Below, piece by piece: positions 1 through 9,242 of a stretch of 64,000 bases of DNA (positions within the stretch are counted from its first letter, which is position 1; every line of letters begins with the position of its first letter). The notes under the pieces were generated by a model. That model made no database searches. It saw only the letters and a program-made list of their open reading frames with translations, and was not told the DNA's origin. The translations under genes and the position numbers were made by a program. The stretch is from an uncultured Dehalococcoidia bacterium (lineage in GTDB: Bacteria > Chloroflexota > Dehalococcoidia > Lucifugimonadales > Lucifugimonadaceae): NCBI GenBank assembly GCA_958295935.1, contig OY282385.1:2645545-2709544 (forward strand), given 5' to 3'.

Positions 1-166
1 CCTTCAGGCGCGTGGAGGACAAGTCGTCTTGGCTTCCCGGGAGGCCCAGCGCAGCCGCTGCGACGACGAGCGCCCTGTCGAAAGCTTCCTTCAGGCGCAC
101 GGAGAGCAAGTCGTTTTCGCTTCCCGGAAGGGGGCCCAGCACAGACGCGGAGCCGGATGCCGCCAT
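1..166 (-). CDS. N-terminal fragment of a third GT39-like membrane glycosyltransferase
   Basis: The frame opens at ATG 166 (MAASGSASVLG) and runs off the left edge of the window. Its product carries the hydrophobic segment LKEAFDRALVVAAAALG followed by LPGSQDD and the beginning of another copy. This is the same N-terminal repeat found in the complete gene ending at 2888, so it is a third tandem paralogue. The two complete copies begin immediately at the upstream stop; this one has about 125 bases between that stop and ATG 166. A GTG at 294 overlapping the upstream stop opens a frame that begins VTTAVGATKE, much like the start of the neighbouring paralogue, but it leads into a different frame ending at 91. 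The true start, or a frameshift near the start, is therefore uncertain. Confidence 0.6.
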   Translation of the reverse strand, partial: MAASGSASVLGPLPGSENDLLSVRLKEAFDRALVVAAAALGLPGSQDDLSSTRLK

Positions 167-290
167 CCGTCCGTTTCCGGGGTGTTGTCGTTCGGTCTGC
201 GCTGGCCGCGGACCACTGCGAGACCATCCCTTGGGTAGTGGCGTGGGAGTGCGGGGAGTGACGGCTCCTTTGTCGCGCCGACCGCGGTGG

Positions 291-2891
291 TCACGGTGGG
301 GAGATCTCTTCCGTCCAGAGCTTGCTGTTTCCCTCGTACTGGCCGACTAGCATGCTGGCGATGTCGTATTTCGGCAGGGCGCGGAACGTGACGCATTTGC
401 CGTCGAATCTCTCGCCGTGCAGGTCGAATTTGAAGTCCAGATTATCGAATCCGTAGGGCTTTCGGTAGTTGGGAAGGTCGTCCGTGTCGGCGGGGACCAG
501 GTGCACGAAGAACGTGGGCTGCGTGTCCTCCGGACCGCAGGGGTCCTTGACGAAGATCAGATTTTCCTCTTCGAGATGGACGTCGAAGAAGCTGCGGGCC
601 ACGGGCTCGTCGGAAGCGAACGACGACAAATATGCGTCAAACCACCGCTGTTTCTCCTCGAACCAGTGCTCCGCTTCCCAAAGGAGGTTGCCAGATCGGT
701 CAACCTGTCCGGTTCGGATGCCGACGATGTCCTTGTCGGGAAGCTGGCGCTCGGTGAGACAGGTACCGTTGTTCTCGGAAGACCTGTGCCAGTCGAAATC
801 CAGCGCATAGCGTTCGGGTGTTCCACTTTCGGAATTCAACGAATAGACGGTCAACGGGAACTGCGAACCGAACTCGTCTTCCCATATGCAGATCCGGTTC
901 CCGTAAATCAGCCTTTTTCCGTGGAGGTAGACATCGTACCCGGAAGTAATGATGGGGTCTGTGCCCCTTCCGTATTCACTTCCATGCGGCTCCGAGACCA
1001 CTCTCAGGAAGTCTGGCTGTACGGGTTCGGACGGACTGGCAATCGCTTTCACCCGGTTGCCTATGCGGTCTTCGTAGTAGAGGGAAGCGCGTATGCGATG
1101 TCCGACGTCTGCAACAGTGGGTGTGTAGACGTCGTCGGGTTGTTGAACGGGGATGCTGGTCCAGCCATCGGCATCGCCGCCTTTCTCCCACCGCCACGTT
1201 TCCCCTGGCAGCTGCCGGCCGTGGGACTCGTTGAGCAAGGCGCGGAACGGCTTGCCCTCCACCGGAGCGCCGGAACTTTGGAAGATGATGGCGGGCCAGA
1301 GCTCCCGTTCGCGCAGGCGATAGAGCTTGCCGTCGGCCAGTTCCGCGACCACTTCAAGCAAGGGCTCCTGAGACAAGGCCCTTCCGAGGATTTCGTCCTG
1401 CTGCCTAGGGCATGGGTTCCAATCGCGCCAGTTAGTGAAGAAATAGAGGAAGTGCACCTCTCCGCTGCCAGTCGCCGTCAACAATGCGGACCGCAGATGA
1501 TTCGCTTCACACAGTAGTTCGTGGTGGCGTGCCGGACCGTGGGCGTGCAAACTCGTGACGAGGTGGAAATTGCTCAGGATCGCGCCTGTCAGATCCGCCT
1601 CTCGAACGTACTGTAGGCTTTCCGAATTCCTCCACCGCGCTCCGCCATACCCTTGTCGCTCGCCATCATTCCAGAGCCGTATTTCGGGTGGATGCTGGGC
1701 AAGCAGATAGGCCGACTGCAGAGACATCCCCAGCATCAGAAGGACTGCAAGAGCCCCGACCCACCCAATCGCTTGAACTGCCCGCGGTCTTGGAAAGATT
1801 CCCTGCGGCGCCTTCCTGCGCGCATACCGTAGGGCGCCGTCGATCAGGAGCAGCGCCGCGACCAGGAGCGGAATATACACCGGGGTGAGGAATCTCCACC
1901 CCAATCCATCCCAAGTGGATCCCGACATCATTGCGTAGACGAGCATCGTCAGGTACGCGAGGGCAAAGCCGACGAATACGCGGAAGGGCCCCCAGGCAAC
2001 ATCTGAAGGGACCGGTGAGGGGTCCCTCTTCCGGTCCGTGTGGCGGAGGATGGCATGTGCGGCGGCGATGACGATGGCCAACAGGACCGGGACGGTCAAC
2101 CCTAGGAGCCACCAGTCGTTGACGAGGATTTGCAAAGCCTCTTCGAAGATGAAGGGAAGTGAGTAGAAACCCAGGTCTCTTCTGCCGGTCGTTGACCCGG
2201 CAACCAGAAAATTCCGCAGCAGCCACAGACCCAACGGCACCGCGGCAATCAGCGTATAGATGGCTACGTGCTTCATCTTCTCCCGCGGCGCAACCCGCGC
2301 TGCAAGTAGCATGGGGACGGCCGCCAGGATCAGGGAAGGGCCTATGTATCGGGTCAGGCAGGCGAGCGCGCTGAACGCTGCGGCGAGTATCAGTGATGCG
2401 CGTCCGCGTCCATCGAGGTGAGCGTCGATCTGGGTCAGCGATAGCGTTACGAACAGAATGAAAGCCGACTCGTTCAGGGTTTCGGACGCCATTTGGACGA
2501 GGGGAAAGGCGAGTGCGATCGATATGCATCCCCACACCCACAGGAACCGGGAATGCAGATGGCGCCTCAGCCACCAACCCGCGACGAGAATGGTCAGCCC
2601 GAAGATGAGGGCGTTGATGGGTCCTGCGACGGCGTAGGGATCGAACCCGAACAGTCCCCCGCCGGCGAGTATCGCCGGGTAGAGCGGTGGCTGGGCCGGA
2701 CCGCCCAAGCCATTGAGACCATCCGACAGAAGATTGCGGGCCGCCGTTATGTAGCCGACGGCATCCCACCACATCGCCGGTCCGTAGTTGGCCACCCGCA
2801 GGAGCACGAGGCTCGCGCCCAGTGCGGCTGCCGCGACGACGATCACCCTGTCGAGAGTCTCGTTTGTCTGTGCGCCGGTCGCGGTGGTCAC
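291..2891 (-). CDS. Large multi-pass glycosyltransferase (GT39/ArnT-like) with soluble C-terminal domains, copy A
   Basis: The N-terminal half is a polytopic membrane domain with the usual features of polyprenyl-phosphate-sugar-dependent (GT-C fold) transferases. An early acidic loop (YGPAMWWDAVGY) follows the first helix, with about ten hydrophobic segments up to residue 420. Such enzymes move a sugar from a lipid carrier onto a glycan or protein on the outer face of the membrane. After residue 450 the protein is soluble. One segment (TPTVADVGHRIRASLYYEDR) looks like an Ig/cadherin-like repeat, and the last 200 residues form an unnamed domain that includes YGFDNLDF. The start is GTG 2891, which overlaps the TGA of the upstream copy; a longer frame to 3020 lies inside that gene. 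It is about 867 codons long and very similar to the upstream copy. Donor and acceptor are unknown. Confidence 0.75.
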   Translation of the reverse strand: MTTATGAQTNETLDRVIVVAAAALGASLVLLRVANYGPAMWWDAVGYITAARNLLSDGLNGLGGPAQPPLYPAILAGGGLFGFDPYAVAGPINALIFGLTILVAGWWLRRHLHSRFLWVWGCISIALAFPLVQMASETLNESAFILFVTLSLTQIDAHLDGRGRASLILAAAFSALACLTRYIGPSLILAAVPMLLAARVAPREKMKHVAIYTLIAAVPLGLWLLRNFLVAGSTTGRRDLGFYSLPFIFEEALQILVNDWWLLGLTVPVLLAIVIAAAHAILRHTDRKRDPSPVPSDVAWGPFRVFVGFALAYLTMLVYAMMSGSTWDGLGWRFLTPVYIPLLVAALLLIDGALRYARRKAPQGIFPRPRAVQAIGWVGALAVLLMLGMSLQSAYLLAQHPPEIRLWNDGERQGYGGARWRNSESLQYVREADLTGAILSNFHLVTSLHAHGPARHHELLCEANHLRSALLTATGSGEVHFLYFFTNWRDWNPCPRQQDEILGRALSQEPLLEVVAELADGKLYRLRERELWPAIIFQSSGAPVEGKPFRALLNESHGRQLPGETWRWEKGGDADGWTSIPVQQPDDVYTPTVADVGHRIRASLYYEDRIGNRVKAIASPSEPVQPDFLRVVSEPHGSEYGRGTDPIITSGYDVYLHGKRLIYGNRICIWEDEFGSQFPLTVYSLNSESGTPERYALDFDWHRSSENNGTCLTERQLPDKDIVGIRTGQVDRSGNLLWEAEHWFEEKQRWFDAYLSSFASDEPVARSFFDVHLEEENLIFVKDPCGPEDTQPTFFVHLVPADTDDLPNYRKPYGFDNLDFKFDLHGERFDGKCVTFRALPKYDIASMLVGQYEGNSKLWTEEISPP

Positions 2892-5599
2892 GGTAGGGAG
2901 ACCTCTTCCGACCAGAGCTTGCGGTCTCCCTCGTACTGGCCGACTCGTATGTTGGCGATGTCGTATTCCGGCAAGGCTTGGAGAGCGATGCATTTGCCGT
3001 CGAATATCTCTCCGTGCCATTGGAAGGCAAAGTCTAGATTATCGAATCCGTAGGGCTGTCGGTGGTTGGGAAGGTCGTCCGTGTCGGCAGGGTCCAGGTG
3101 TACGAAGAACATGGGCTGCGCGTCTTTCGGACTGCACGGGTCCTTGACGAAGATCAGATTTCCCTCTTCGAGATGGACGTCGAAGAAGCTGCGGACCGCC
3201 GGCTCGCCGGAAGGGTCGGAAGAAAAATATGCGTCAAACCACCGCTGTTTCTCCTGGAACCAGCGCTCCGCTTCCCAAAGGAGGTTGCCAGCGCGGTCAA
3301 CCTGTCCGGTTTGGATGCCGACGATGTTCTTGTCGGGAAGTTGGCGATCAGTGGCGCAGGTTCCGTTGTCCTTCAGGGAAGACCGGTGCCATTCGAAATC
3401 CAGCGCATCGCGTTCGGGGGTTCCACTTTCGGAATTCAACGAATAGACGGTCAACGGGAACCGCGTACCGTACTCCTCTTCCCATATACAGCCCTGTTTT
3501 CCATAGATCAGGCTGTTTCCGTGGAGGTAGACATCGTACCTGGAAGTAATGATTCGTTCTGTTTCGGAATCGCCCGCCTCGCCCCTTCCGTCTTCGCTTC
3601 CAGGCGGCTCCAAGACCACTCTCAGGATGTCCGGGTGTACGGGTTCTGAGGGCTTGGTAATGGCTTTCACCCGGTTGCCTAGGCGGTCTTCGTAGTAGAT
3701 GGAAGCGCGGATGCGATGCCCGACGTCTGCAACAGTGGGGGTGTAGACGTCGTCGGGTTGTTGGACGGGGATGCTGGTCCAGCCATCGGCATCGCCGCCT
3801 TTCTCCCACCGCCATGTTTCCCCTGGCAGCTGCCGACCGTGGGACTCGTTGAGCAAGGCGCGGAACGGCTTGCCTTCCACCGGAGCGCCGGAACTTTGGA
3901 ATATGGCGGCGGGCCAGAACTCTTGTTCGGTCAGGCGATACAGTTTGCCGTCGGCCAGTTCCGCGACCACTTCAAGCAGGGGCTCCTGAGACAAGGCCCT
4001 TCCGAGGATTTCGTCCTGCTGCCGAGAGCATGGTCTCTCCAGGTAGTCATTGAAATAGAGGACGTGCAGTTCTCCGCTGCCAGGTGGGTTCAAGAATGCG
4101 GACCGCAGATGATCCGGTTCACAGGGTAGATTGTAATGGCGTGCTGAACCGTAGACGTGCAAACTCGCGATGATCTGGTCATTGCTCAGGATCGCGCCTG
4201 TCAGAGCGGCCTCCCGAGTGTACTGTAGGCTCTCTGAATTGCTCCACCGCGCTTCGGCGTACCATTGCCGCAGGCCGTCATTCCAGAGGGGTATCTGGCG
4301 TGCATGTTGGGCCAGCAGCGCGGCCGACTGCAGAGACAGCCCCAAAATGAGGATGGCTGCAAGAACCCAGACCGACCCTATCGCTTGAACTGCCCGCGGT
4401 AGCGGAAGGATTCCCTGCGGCGCTCTCCTGCGTGCATACCGTAGGGCGCCGTCGATCAGGAGCAGCGCCGCGAACAGGAGCGGAATATACAGAGGAGCGA
4501 GGAATCTCCACTGCAATCCATCCCACGTGCCTCCCGACATCATTGCGACGACGAGCAGCGTCAGGTAGGCGAGGGCAAAACCGCCGACTACGCGGAACGG
4601 GGCCCAGGCAATATCTGAAGCGACAGGATCGTCGCTCTTTCGGTAGAAGAGGCGGAGGGTGGCGTGTCCGGCGGCGATGACGATGGCCAACAGTACCGGG
4701 GCGACCAACCCGAAGAGCCACCAGCCCCCAACGACGATTCGCAGAGCCTCGCCCACGATGTAGGGAAGAGAGTAGAAACCCAGGTCTCTTCTGCCGGTCG
4801 TTGACCCGACAACCAGGAAGTTCCGCAGCATCCACAGGGCCACCGGCGCTGCTGCGATCAGCGTATAGACGGCTATACGCTTCATCTTCTCGCGCGGCGC
4901 GGCACGCGCTGCGATCAGCATGGGGACTGCCGCGAGGATCAGTGATGCGCCCATGTATCTGGTCATGCAGGCGAGCGCGCTGAACGCGCCAGCCCAGATC
5001 AGTGAAGCGCGTCCGCGGCCGCTCAGGTGTGCGTCGATCTGGGTCAGTGAGAGGGTTACGAACAGAATGAAAGCCGAATCGCTCATGCCTTGGGACGCCA
5101 ATTCGACGAGTGGAAAGGCAAGGGCAATCGATATACATCCCCAGAGCCAGAGGAAGCGGGAGTGCATATGGCGTCGCAGCCACCAGCCCGCGACAAGAAT
5201 GGTCAGCCCGAAGATGAGGGCGTTTAGGGGTCCGGCGACAGCGTAGGGGTCTAGCCCGAACAGTCCTCCTATGGCGGCGAGTATTGCCGGATAGAGCGGC
5301 GGCCAAGCCACCCAAGGGCCATCCAAGCCATTAAGGCCATCACCGGCCAGAAGATTGCGAGCGACCGTGACGTAGTTGACGGCATCGGGTCCCATGCTCG
5401 GTCCGTAGCTGGCCTGCCGCAGGAGCACGAGACCCGCGCCGAGCGCGGCAGCCGCTACGACGAGCGCCCTATCGAGAGCCTCCCTCAGGCGCGTGGAGAG
5501 CAAGTCGTCTTGGCTTCCCGGGAGGCCCAGCGCGGCAGCCGCTACGACGAGCGCCTTGTCGAGAGTCTCCTTCAGGCGCACGTGGAGCAAGTGGGTCAT
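2888..5599 (-). CDS. Large multi-pass glycosyltransferase (GT39/ArnT-like), copy B with duplicated N-terminal segment
   Basis: This is a paralogue of the next gene down, with the same order of about ten membrane segments, an acidic loop (YGPSMGPDAVNYV), an Ig-like DVGHRIRASIYYEDR repeat and the same C-terminal domain. It differs at the N terminus, where a 29-residue unit ending VVAAAALGLPGSQDD is repeated, placing two hydrophobic helices before the conserved core. I chose ATG 5599 because it overlaps the stop of the GT4 gene as ATGA; an upstream ATG at 5641 is possible. The expected role is extracytoplasmic sugar transfer from a polyprenyl-phosphate donor, inferred from topology and from the flippase in the same operon. 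Copies A and B are nearly identical over 1095-1283/3713-3901 and more diverged elsewhere. Confidence 0.75.
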   Translation of the reverse strand: MTHLLHVRLKETLDKALVVAAAALGLPGSQDDLLSTRLREALDRALVVAAAALGAGLVLLRQASYGPSMGPDAVNYVTVARNLLAGDGLNGLDGPWVAWPPLYPAILAAIGGLFGLDPYAVAGPLNALIFGLTILVAGWWLRRHMHSRFLWLWGCISIALAFPLVELASQGMSDSAFILFVTLSLTQIDAHLSGRGRASLIWAGAFSALACMTRYMGASLILAAVPMLIAARAAPREKMKRIAVYTLIAAAPVALWMLRNFLVVGSTTGRRDLGFYSLPYIVGEALRIVVGGWWLFGLVAPVLLAIVIAAGHATLRLFYRKSDDPVASDIAWAPFRVVGGFALAYLTLLVVAMMSGGTWDGLQWRFLAPLYIPLLFAALLLIDGALRYARRRAPQGILPLPRAVQAIGSVWVLAAILILGLSLQSAALLAQHARQIPLWNDGLRQWYAEARWSNSESLQYTREAALTGAILSNDQIIASLHVYGSARHYNLPCEPDHLRSAFLNPPGSGELHVLYFNDYLERPCSRQQDEILGRALSQEPLLEVVAELADGKLYRLTEQEFWPAAIFQSSGAPVEGKPFRALLNESHGRQLPGETWRWEKGGDADGWTSIPVQQPDDVYTPTVADVGHRIRASIYYEDRLGNRVKAITKPSEPVHPDILRVVLEPPGSEDGRGEAGDSETERIITSRYDVYLHGNSLIYGKQGCIWEEEYGTRFPLTVYSLNSESGTPERDALDFEWHRSSLKDNGTCATDRQLPDKNIVGIQTGQVDRAGNLLWEAERWFQEKQRWFDAYFSSDPSGEPAVRSFFDVHLEEGNLIFVKDPCSPKDAQPMFFVHLDPADTDDLPNHRQPYGFDNLDFAFQWHGEIFDGKCIALQALPEYDIANIRVGQYEGDRKLWSEEVSLP
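5438..5590 (-). repeat. 87-bp in-gene tandem repeat coding a hydrophobic segment
   Basis: Two units of 29 codons lie head to tail at the start of copy B (about 5590-5504 and 5503-5438, the second lacking its tail). Each encodes RLKE/REALDK/RALVVAAAALG; the first is followed by LPGSQDD. The same unit occurs at about 109-23 and 22-1 in the third paralogue, where a preceding VLGPLPGSEND may be the tail of yet another unit. Copy A has only one. Confidence 0.75.
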
Positions 5600-6720
5600 G
5601 GGCGTTTGGCCGGCCGCGCGGGCGGGGTCTGTTTCCGGCACGTGCTGCGGAGTTCGGCGGCCACTCGATCGTACCAGTTGGCGCTCCGAAAGCGGTCTCC
5701 TCGCTGTCTTGCTCCCTGGCAGAGCCGGCGGTACAACCCGGGGTCGTTCAGCAGTCGCTCGATGGCGGTCTCGACCTCTGCTGCGGAACGGGGTTCCACG
5801 AGCAGCCCGCTCTCTTCGTGCTCAACCAGTTCGGGAATGCCTCCCCATCTTGCGGCGACGACTGGCAGTCCGCACTGGAAGGCTTCGAGGATAGCGCCGG
5901 GGTAGCCCTCGGACCTGTAGTAGCTGGGATATAGCAGCAGGTCGTGTTCACTGAGGACCCTTGGTATTTCGGCCGGGTCCAGTACTCCGCCGTAGGTCGC
6001 CCTGGGGTGGTCCTCGAACAGAGAGAAGTCGGTGTCGGACACGCCGGGGCCGAAGACGTTGAGATGACAATTCTCCGGCAGTCGGCGGCACGCTTCGAGG
6101 GCTTCGGCGAGCCCCTTGTCCATTTCCAGACGGGCAACGAAAACCAGCTTTTCCACTTTGTCTCGCGCGGTTCGGGCGGGGGCCTCGACGTCCCTCGTAT
6201 TGGGGAACCACTTGAAGTTGTCCCGGTCGTCGAAGTTGCGGTGCAGGTACTGCGTCTCCACGTATACCAGTGAAGAGCGCATATAGGTTCGGTCGGCGAG
6301 CCAGCGCGCGAAGGCGCCGTATCCCAGGTAATCGACCATCATGTCTCCCCCGGTGATGCGCAGCGCCAGGGGCCTGTGCGCGACCTTGCATACGGCCCAT
6401 AGGAACGATGCCAGGCTGAGCGCGGAATAGGGGGCGATGATGAGGAACACGACGTCGGCGCGCCATATCTTCCTTGCAACTCCCCCGGCTACTCTCAGGA
6501 ATCGCGCCAGACGGTTGGCCCTGATCTTCCAGCGCGGCAGATTGGTCACGCCCCCCGACGTGTCGATGACGTCCACGGCGAAACCGCGCGCGCTCAATTC
6601 CCGCACCTGCTCGTCGGCCATCACCTTGTTGCCCCCGACCACGTTGGTATCGGACGCTCCGGTCTTTTGTACTGGAGCGATGAGCAGGATGCTGGGCGCT
6701 CGGCTCTCTTTCCCGGTCAA
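5596..6720 (-). CDS. GT4-family glycosyltransferase
   Basis: This is a retaining GT-B glycosyltransferase of about 374 residues. The N-terminal Rossmann half has a glycine-rich loop (SDTNVVGGNKV). The C-terminal half shows the family 4 pattern: LVFVARLEMDKG, NVFGPG, then YPSYYRSEGYPGAILEAFQCGLPVVA with the ExF/E acidic pair, then GGIPELV and GLLVEP. It would add one sugar from a nucleotide donor to a lipid-linked glycan on the cytoplasmic face. The start is taken as TTG 6720, which overlaps the flippase stop as TTGA; no ATG occurs before the conserved core, and the frame upstream runs through the flippase gene. Its own stop overlaps the ATG of the next gene. Sugar specificity cannot be read. 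Confidence 0.85.
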   Translation of the reverse strand: MTGKESRAPSILLIAPVQKTGASDTNVVGGNKVMADEQVRELSARGFAVDVIDTSGGVTNLPRWKIRANRLARFLRVAGGVARKIWRADVVFLIIAPYSALSLASFLWAVCKVAHRPLALRITGGDMMVDYLGYGAFARWLADRTYMRSSLVYVETQYLHRNFDDRDNFKWFPNTRDVEAPARTARDKVEKLVFVARLEMDKGLAEALEACRRLPENCHLNVFGPGVSDTDFSLFEDHPRATYGGVLDPAEIPRVLSEHDLLLYPSYYRSEGYPGAILEAFQCGLPVVAARWGGIPELVEHEESGLLVEPRSAAEVETAIERLLNDPGLYRRLCQGARQRGDRFRSANWYDRVAAELRSTCRKQTPPARPAKRP

Positions 6721-8180
6721 CGTGATTCTTGCTCTTTCTCGAGTTGAGCACGGGCGGCGGGTCTGCCCCTGATCCCGCCGGACAGTGCGGATCGGCCCGC
6801 GTCCCACAGGAAGCTGGCGTCGCTGGGCTTCGGCAGCCAGACCGCTGGCAAACCCGTTCGAGTCGTTTTGTGGAAAACTATGGAGAGGAACAAACATCCG
6901 CACGTCATGCCGATGGTCATGCCCCATGCTGCGGCCTCGGCGCCAAGTGTGGGGTAGAGGATGAGCAGAGCGCTGAGATTGGCGCACAGTCCGAGTAAGA
7001 CCGCCCATGAGCAGATATGCGGGCGGTTGGATCCCTTGAAGTGTGTCATGAAGATTCCCGAGGCGGCGTATGCGAGTATCCCCGGCGCGATAATCCACAA
7101 AAGCGGGACCGCGGGCAGGAAGGCTTCCGAGAGTAGTATGCGCACCAGGGGCGCACTGAGCGCGAGCAGTATGAGCATGGGAATCGCGGTGCCTACGCAG
7201 ACCAGTCGCAGGGAGAGAGCGACTATCTCGACGCGCTCGGCGCCTGCGACACGGGGGAACAGCGCGTTGCCCACGGCGTTGGAGATGAGCATGAACCCAA
7301 GCATGAGGGCGCTGGCTGCTGCGAAGAGGCCAATTTCGCCCTGGCTGGCGATCAATCCAAGTATGACGACTCCGAAGTGAGGTTCGAGGGCGTTTCCGAG
7401 CCTCGCGGCATGGTATTTCAATCCGTAAGTGAGAACGCGGCTGATGTTCGAGCGTTCCGGGATTTCGAGGGCCAGTGCGTAATGGCGCCGCAGGTACAGC
7501 AGGGCGGCGGCTATCATGACGCCGTGGCCTGCGGCAAAGGCGATGATGGCGCCGTCGACCCCAAGGCCCAGGCTCCGGACGAGGACCAGGAGCATGAGCA
7601 CGTTGGCCGCGACGCGGAGCATTGAAAAGACGGCCAATCGCCTGAAGCGGCGGAGCGCGACGAGTTGGTGGTCGAGAACGATGGAGACGGCGGTGAGCGG
7701 GACGAGCGCAAGCGACAGCAGGAAGGTGTTGGTCTCGGCCTTTTGAAAGAAGTCGAGGCCGCTGTATATCAGCGGGACGGCGAGCGCGGCGGCCATCCCT
7801 CCGCCGGCAAAGCAAATAATCAGGGCTGAGGAGACGCCTTGCGAGACGCTCATCTTCCGCGCGGCGACGAAGTACTGAGCGCCCTGTTGTGCGCCGGGGG
7901 TGAGGAGCAGACCAAGCAAAGTCCCGAACGCGATGCAGAGGGCGTATGCGCCCCTTCCTTCGGGAAGCAGCATGTAGGCGAGCAGCGCCTGTATCAGCAA
8001 GGTCAGCCCGGCCATGCCGGCCAAGGTGGCAAACATTACGGACACGTCCTGCCCGCCGGTTGCGGCCGGGACTTCCAGCGCGTTTGTCGTTGCCGGCTTG
8101 GATTGGGGCATGACGCGGATTGGTGAACCGGAGATTGGACTTCGAGGCGCGCGGCGCTTGCCAATGGGTTCAGAGTTCAT
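6717..8180 (-). CDS. Wzx-type polysaccharide flippase (MATE/MOP superfamily)
   Basis: The 487-residue protein has about 12-14 hydrophobic segments after a 45-residue hydrophilic N terminus. It shows features of O-antigen/teichuronic-acid exporters, such as LPEGRGAYALC and GAQQGAQYFVAAR in the first third and repeated small-residue helices throughout. Such proteins move undecaprenyl-linked oligosaccharides across the cytoplasmic membrane. It overlaps the GT2 gene upstream (ATGA at 8177-8180) and the GT4 gene downstream, so the three are translated as a unit. A second, unrelated-looking flippase lies at 21848-23197, which suggests two glycan pathways or a merged locus. Confidence 0.85.
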   Translation of the reverse strand: MNSEPIGKRRAPRSPISGSPIRVMPQSKPATTNALEVPAATGGQDVSVMFATLAGMAGLTLLIQALLAYMLLPEGRGAYALCIAFGTLLGLLLTPGAQQGAQYFVAARKMSVSQGVSSALIICFAGGGMAAALAVPLIYSGLDFFQKAETNTFLLSLALVPLTAVSIVLDHQLVALRRFRRLAVFSMLRVAANVLMLLVLVRSLGLGVDGAIIAFAAGHGVMIAAALLYLRRHYALALEIPERSNISRVLTYGLKYHAARLGNALEPHFGVVILGLIASQGEIGLFAAASALMLGFMLISNAVGNALFPRVAGAERVEIVALSLRLVCVGTAIPMLILLALSAPLVRILLSEAFLPAVPLLWIIAPGILAYAASGIFMTHFKGSNRPHICSWAVLLGLCANLSALLILYPTLGAEAAAWGMTIGMTCGCLFLSIVFHKTTRTGLPAVWLPKPSDASFLWDAGRSALSGGIRGRPAARAQLEKEQESR

Positions 8181-9238
8181 TTATTTCTTTTTAAGGATGT
8201 CCTTAATTTCAAGAATGCCCTGAATATGGGGGGAGGGGGCGGAATGAAGAAGCCTATGCCCCAGCTCAGGTGCATGGTCGCCAGCACCAAGGGAAGGAGG
8301 GCGGCGGCTGGGTCTCGTCGGCGAAAGCCGACGACCGCGGCCCCTGCGGCGAGGGTCAGCACGTAGGCAAGCAGGAGCGCGGCCAAGGGCCAGGGGAATC
8401 CGATCAGTGCGAGCGCCGCGCCGGCCGCGAGGCCCAGCAGCAACCCGGGAGCGGCAAGTTGGCGAGGACGAACGGAGCCCGGATGCTTGATGACAACCGC
8501 GGATTTCCCTCGACCGTAGTTGAAATACTGCCGGGCCAGCGTCCAGAACGTGTTGCGCGGCCGGTAATTCACGACCAGTTCGGGATCGAACCATACGATC
8601 TTCCCGCGCTTGCGCAACCGGTAGTTGAACTCATAGTCCTCGTTGGAGGCGAGGTTGGCATATCCTCCGCCCATCTCTTCGAGGGTCTCACGGGAGAACA
8701 CGCCGAGGTAGGCGGTTTCGGAGGCTTCCTCCTTCCCGCCGAGTCGATGGCGAGCGTCTCCTGCTCCCAGCGGGGTGGTCATGGCGATGGCTACGGTTCG
8801 TTCGAAGGGGGTTGCGCCCACGGCTAGTTGCCGGCCACCGACGTTTGCCGCGCCTGTTCGCTCCAGGGTTTCCATGGCTCGGCTCAGGTAACCAGGCGGG
8901 AGGGTGGTATGTGCGTCGCATCGCGCCATGAAATCTCCGGTGGCGGCGCGAAACGCTGCGTTGGCTCCGGGCACGAGGGATTTTTCGGGATTGGGAATCA
9001 ACTTCACCGACGGGTGAGACCGGCGGACAAGTTCGGCCATGGCCGTGGTTTCGGAGCCGTCGGCGATGATGACCTCTATTGGCCCCTGATAGTCCTGAGC
9101 GAATATCGAATCGAGGGTGGGAATTATGGTCGCTTCGGCATTGCGCGCCGGAATTATTACCGATATGCGCGGGGTGTGATCACGTAATAACCTTCGGGCT
9201 TCGAGGTTTACTGATCTTTTATGTTCATGATGCCGCAT
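8177..9238 (-). CDS. GT2-family glycosyltransferase with C-terminal membrane segments
   Basis: The GT-A domain is clear: ISVIIPARNAEATI near residue 25, IEVIIADGS, then ARCDAH, which supplies the metal-binding acidic motif, and NEDYEFNYRLRKRG later on. Residues 255-340 form two to three membrane helices, followed by GIGFFIPPPPP and a basic tail, so it is membrane anchored. It probably elongates a lipid-linked glycan in the cytoplasm. It starts four bases after the Gfo/Idh/MocA stop and ends overlapping the flippase start. A close paralogue with the same layout lies at 14898-15893, on the other side of the ubiquitin-like operon. Confidence 0.85.
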   Translation of the reverse strand: MRHHEHKRSVNLEARRLLRDHTPRISVIIPARNAEATIIPTLDSIFAQDYQGPIEVIIADGSETTAMAELVRRSHPSVKLIPNPEKSLVPGANAAFRAATGDFMARCDAHTTLPPGYLSRAMETLERTGAANVGGRQLAVGATPFERTVAIAMTTPLGAGDARHRLGGKEEASETAYLGVFSRETLEEMGGGYANLASNEDYEFNYRLRKRGKIVWFDPELVVNYRPRNTFWTLARQYFNYGRGKSAVVIKHPGSVRPRQLAAPGLLLGLAAGAALALIGFPWPLAALLLAYVLTLAAGAAVVGFRRRDPAAALLPLVLATMHLSWGIGFFIPPPPPIFRAFLKLRTSLKRNK

Positions 9239-9242
9239 CTTT

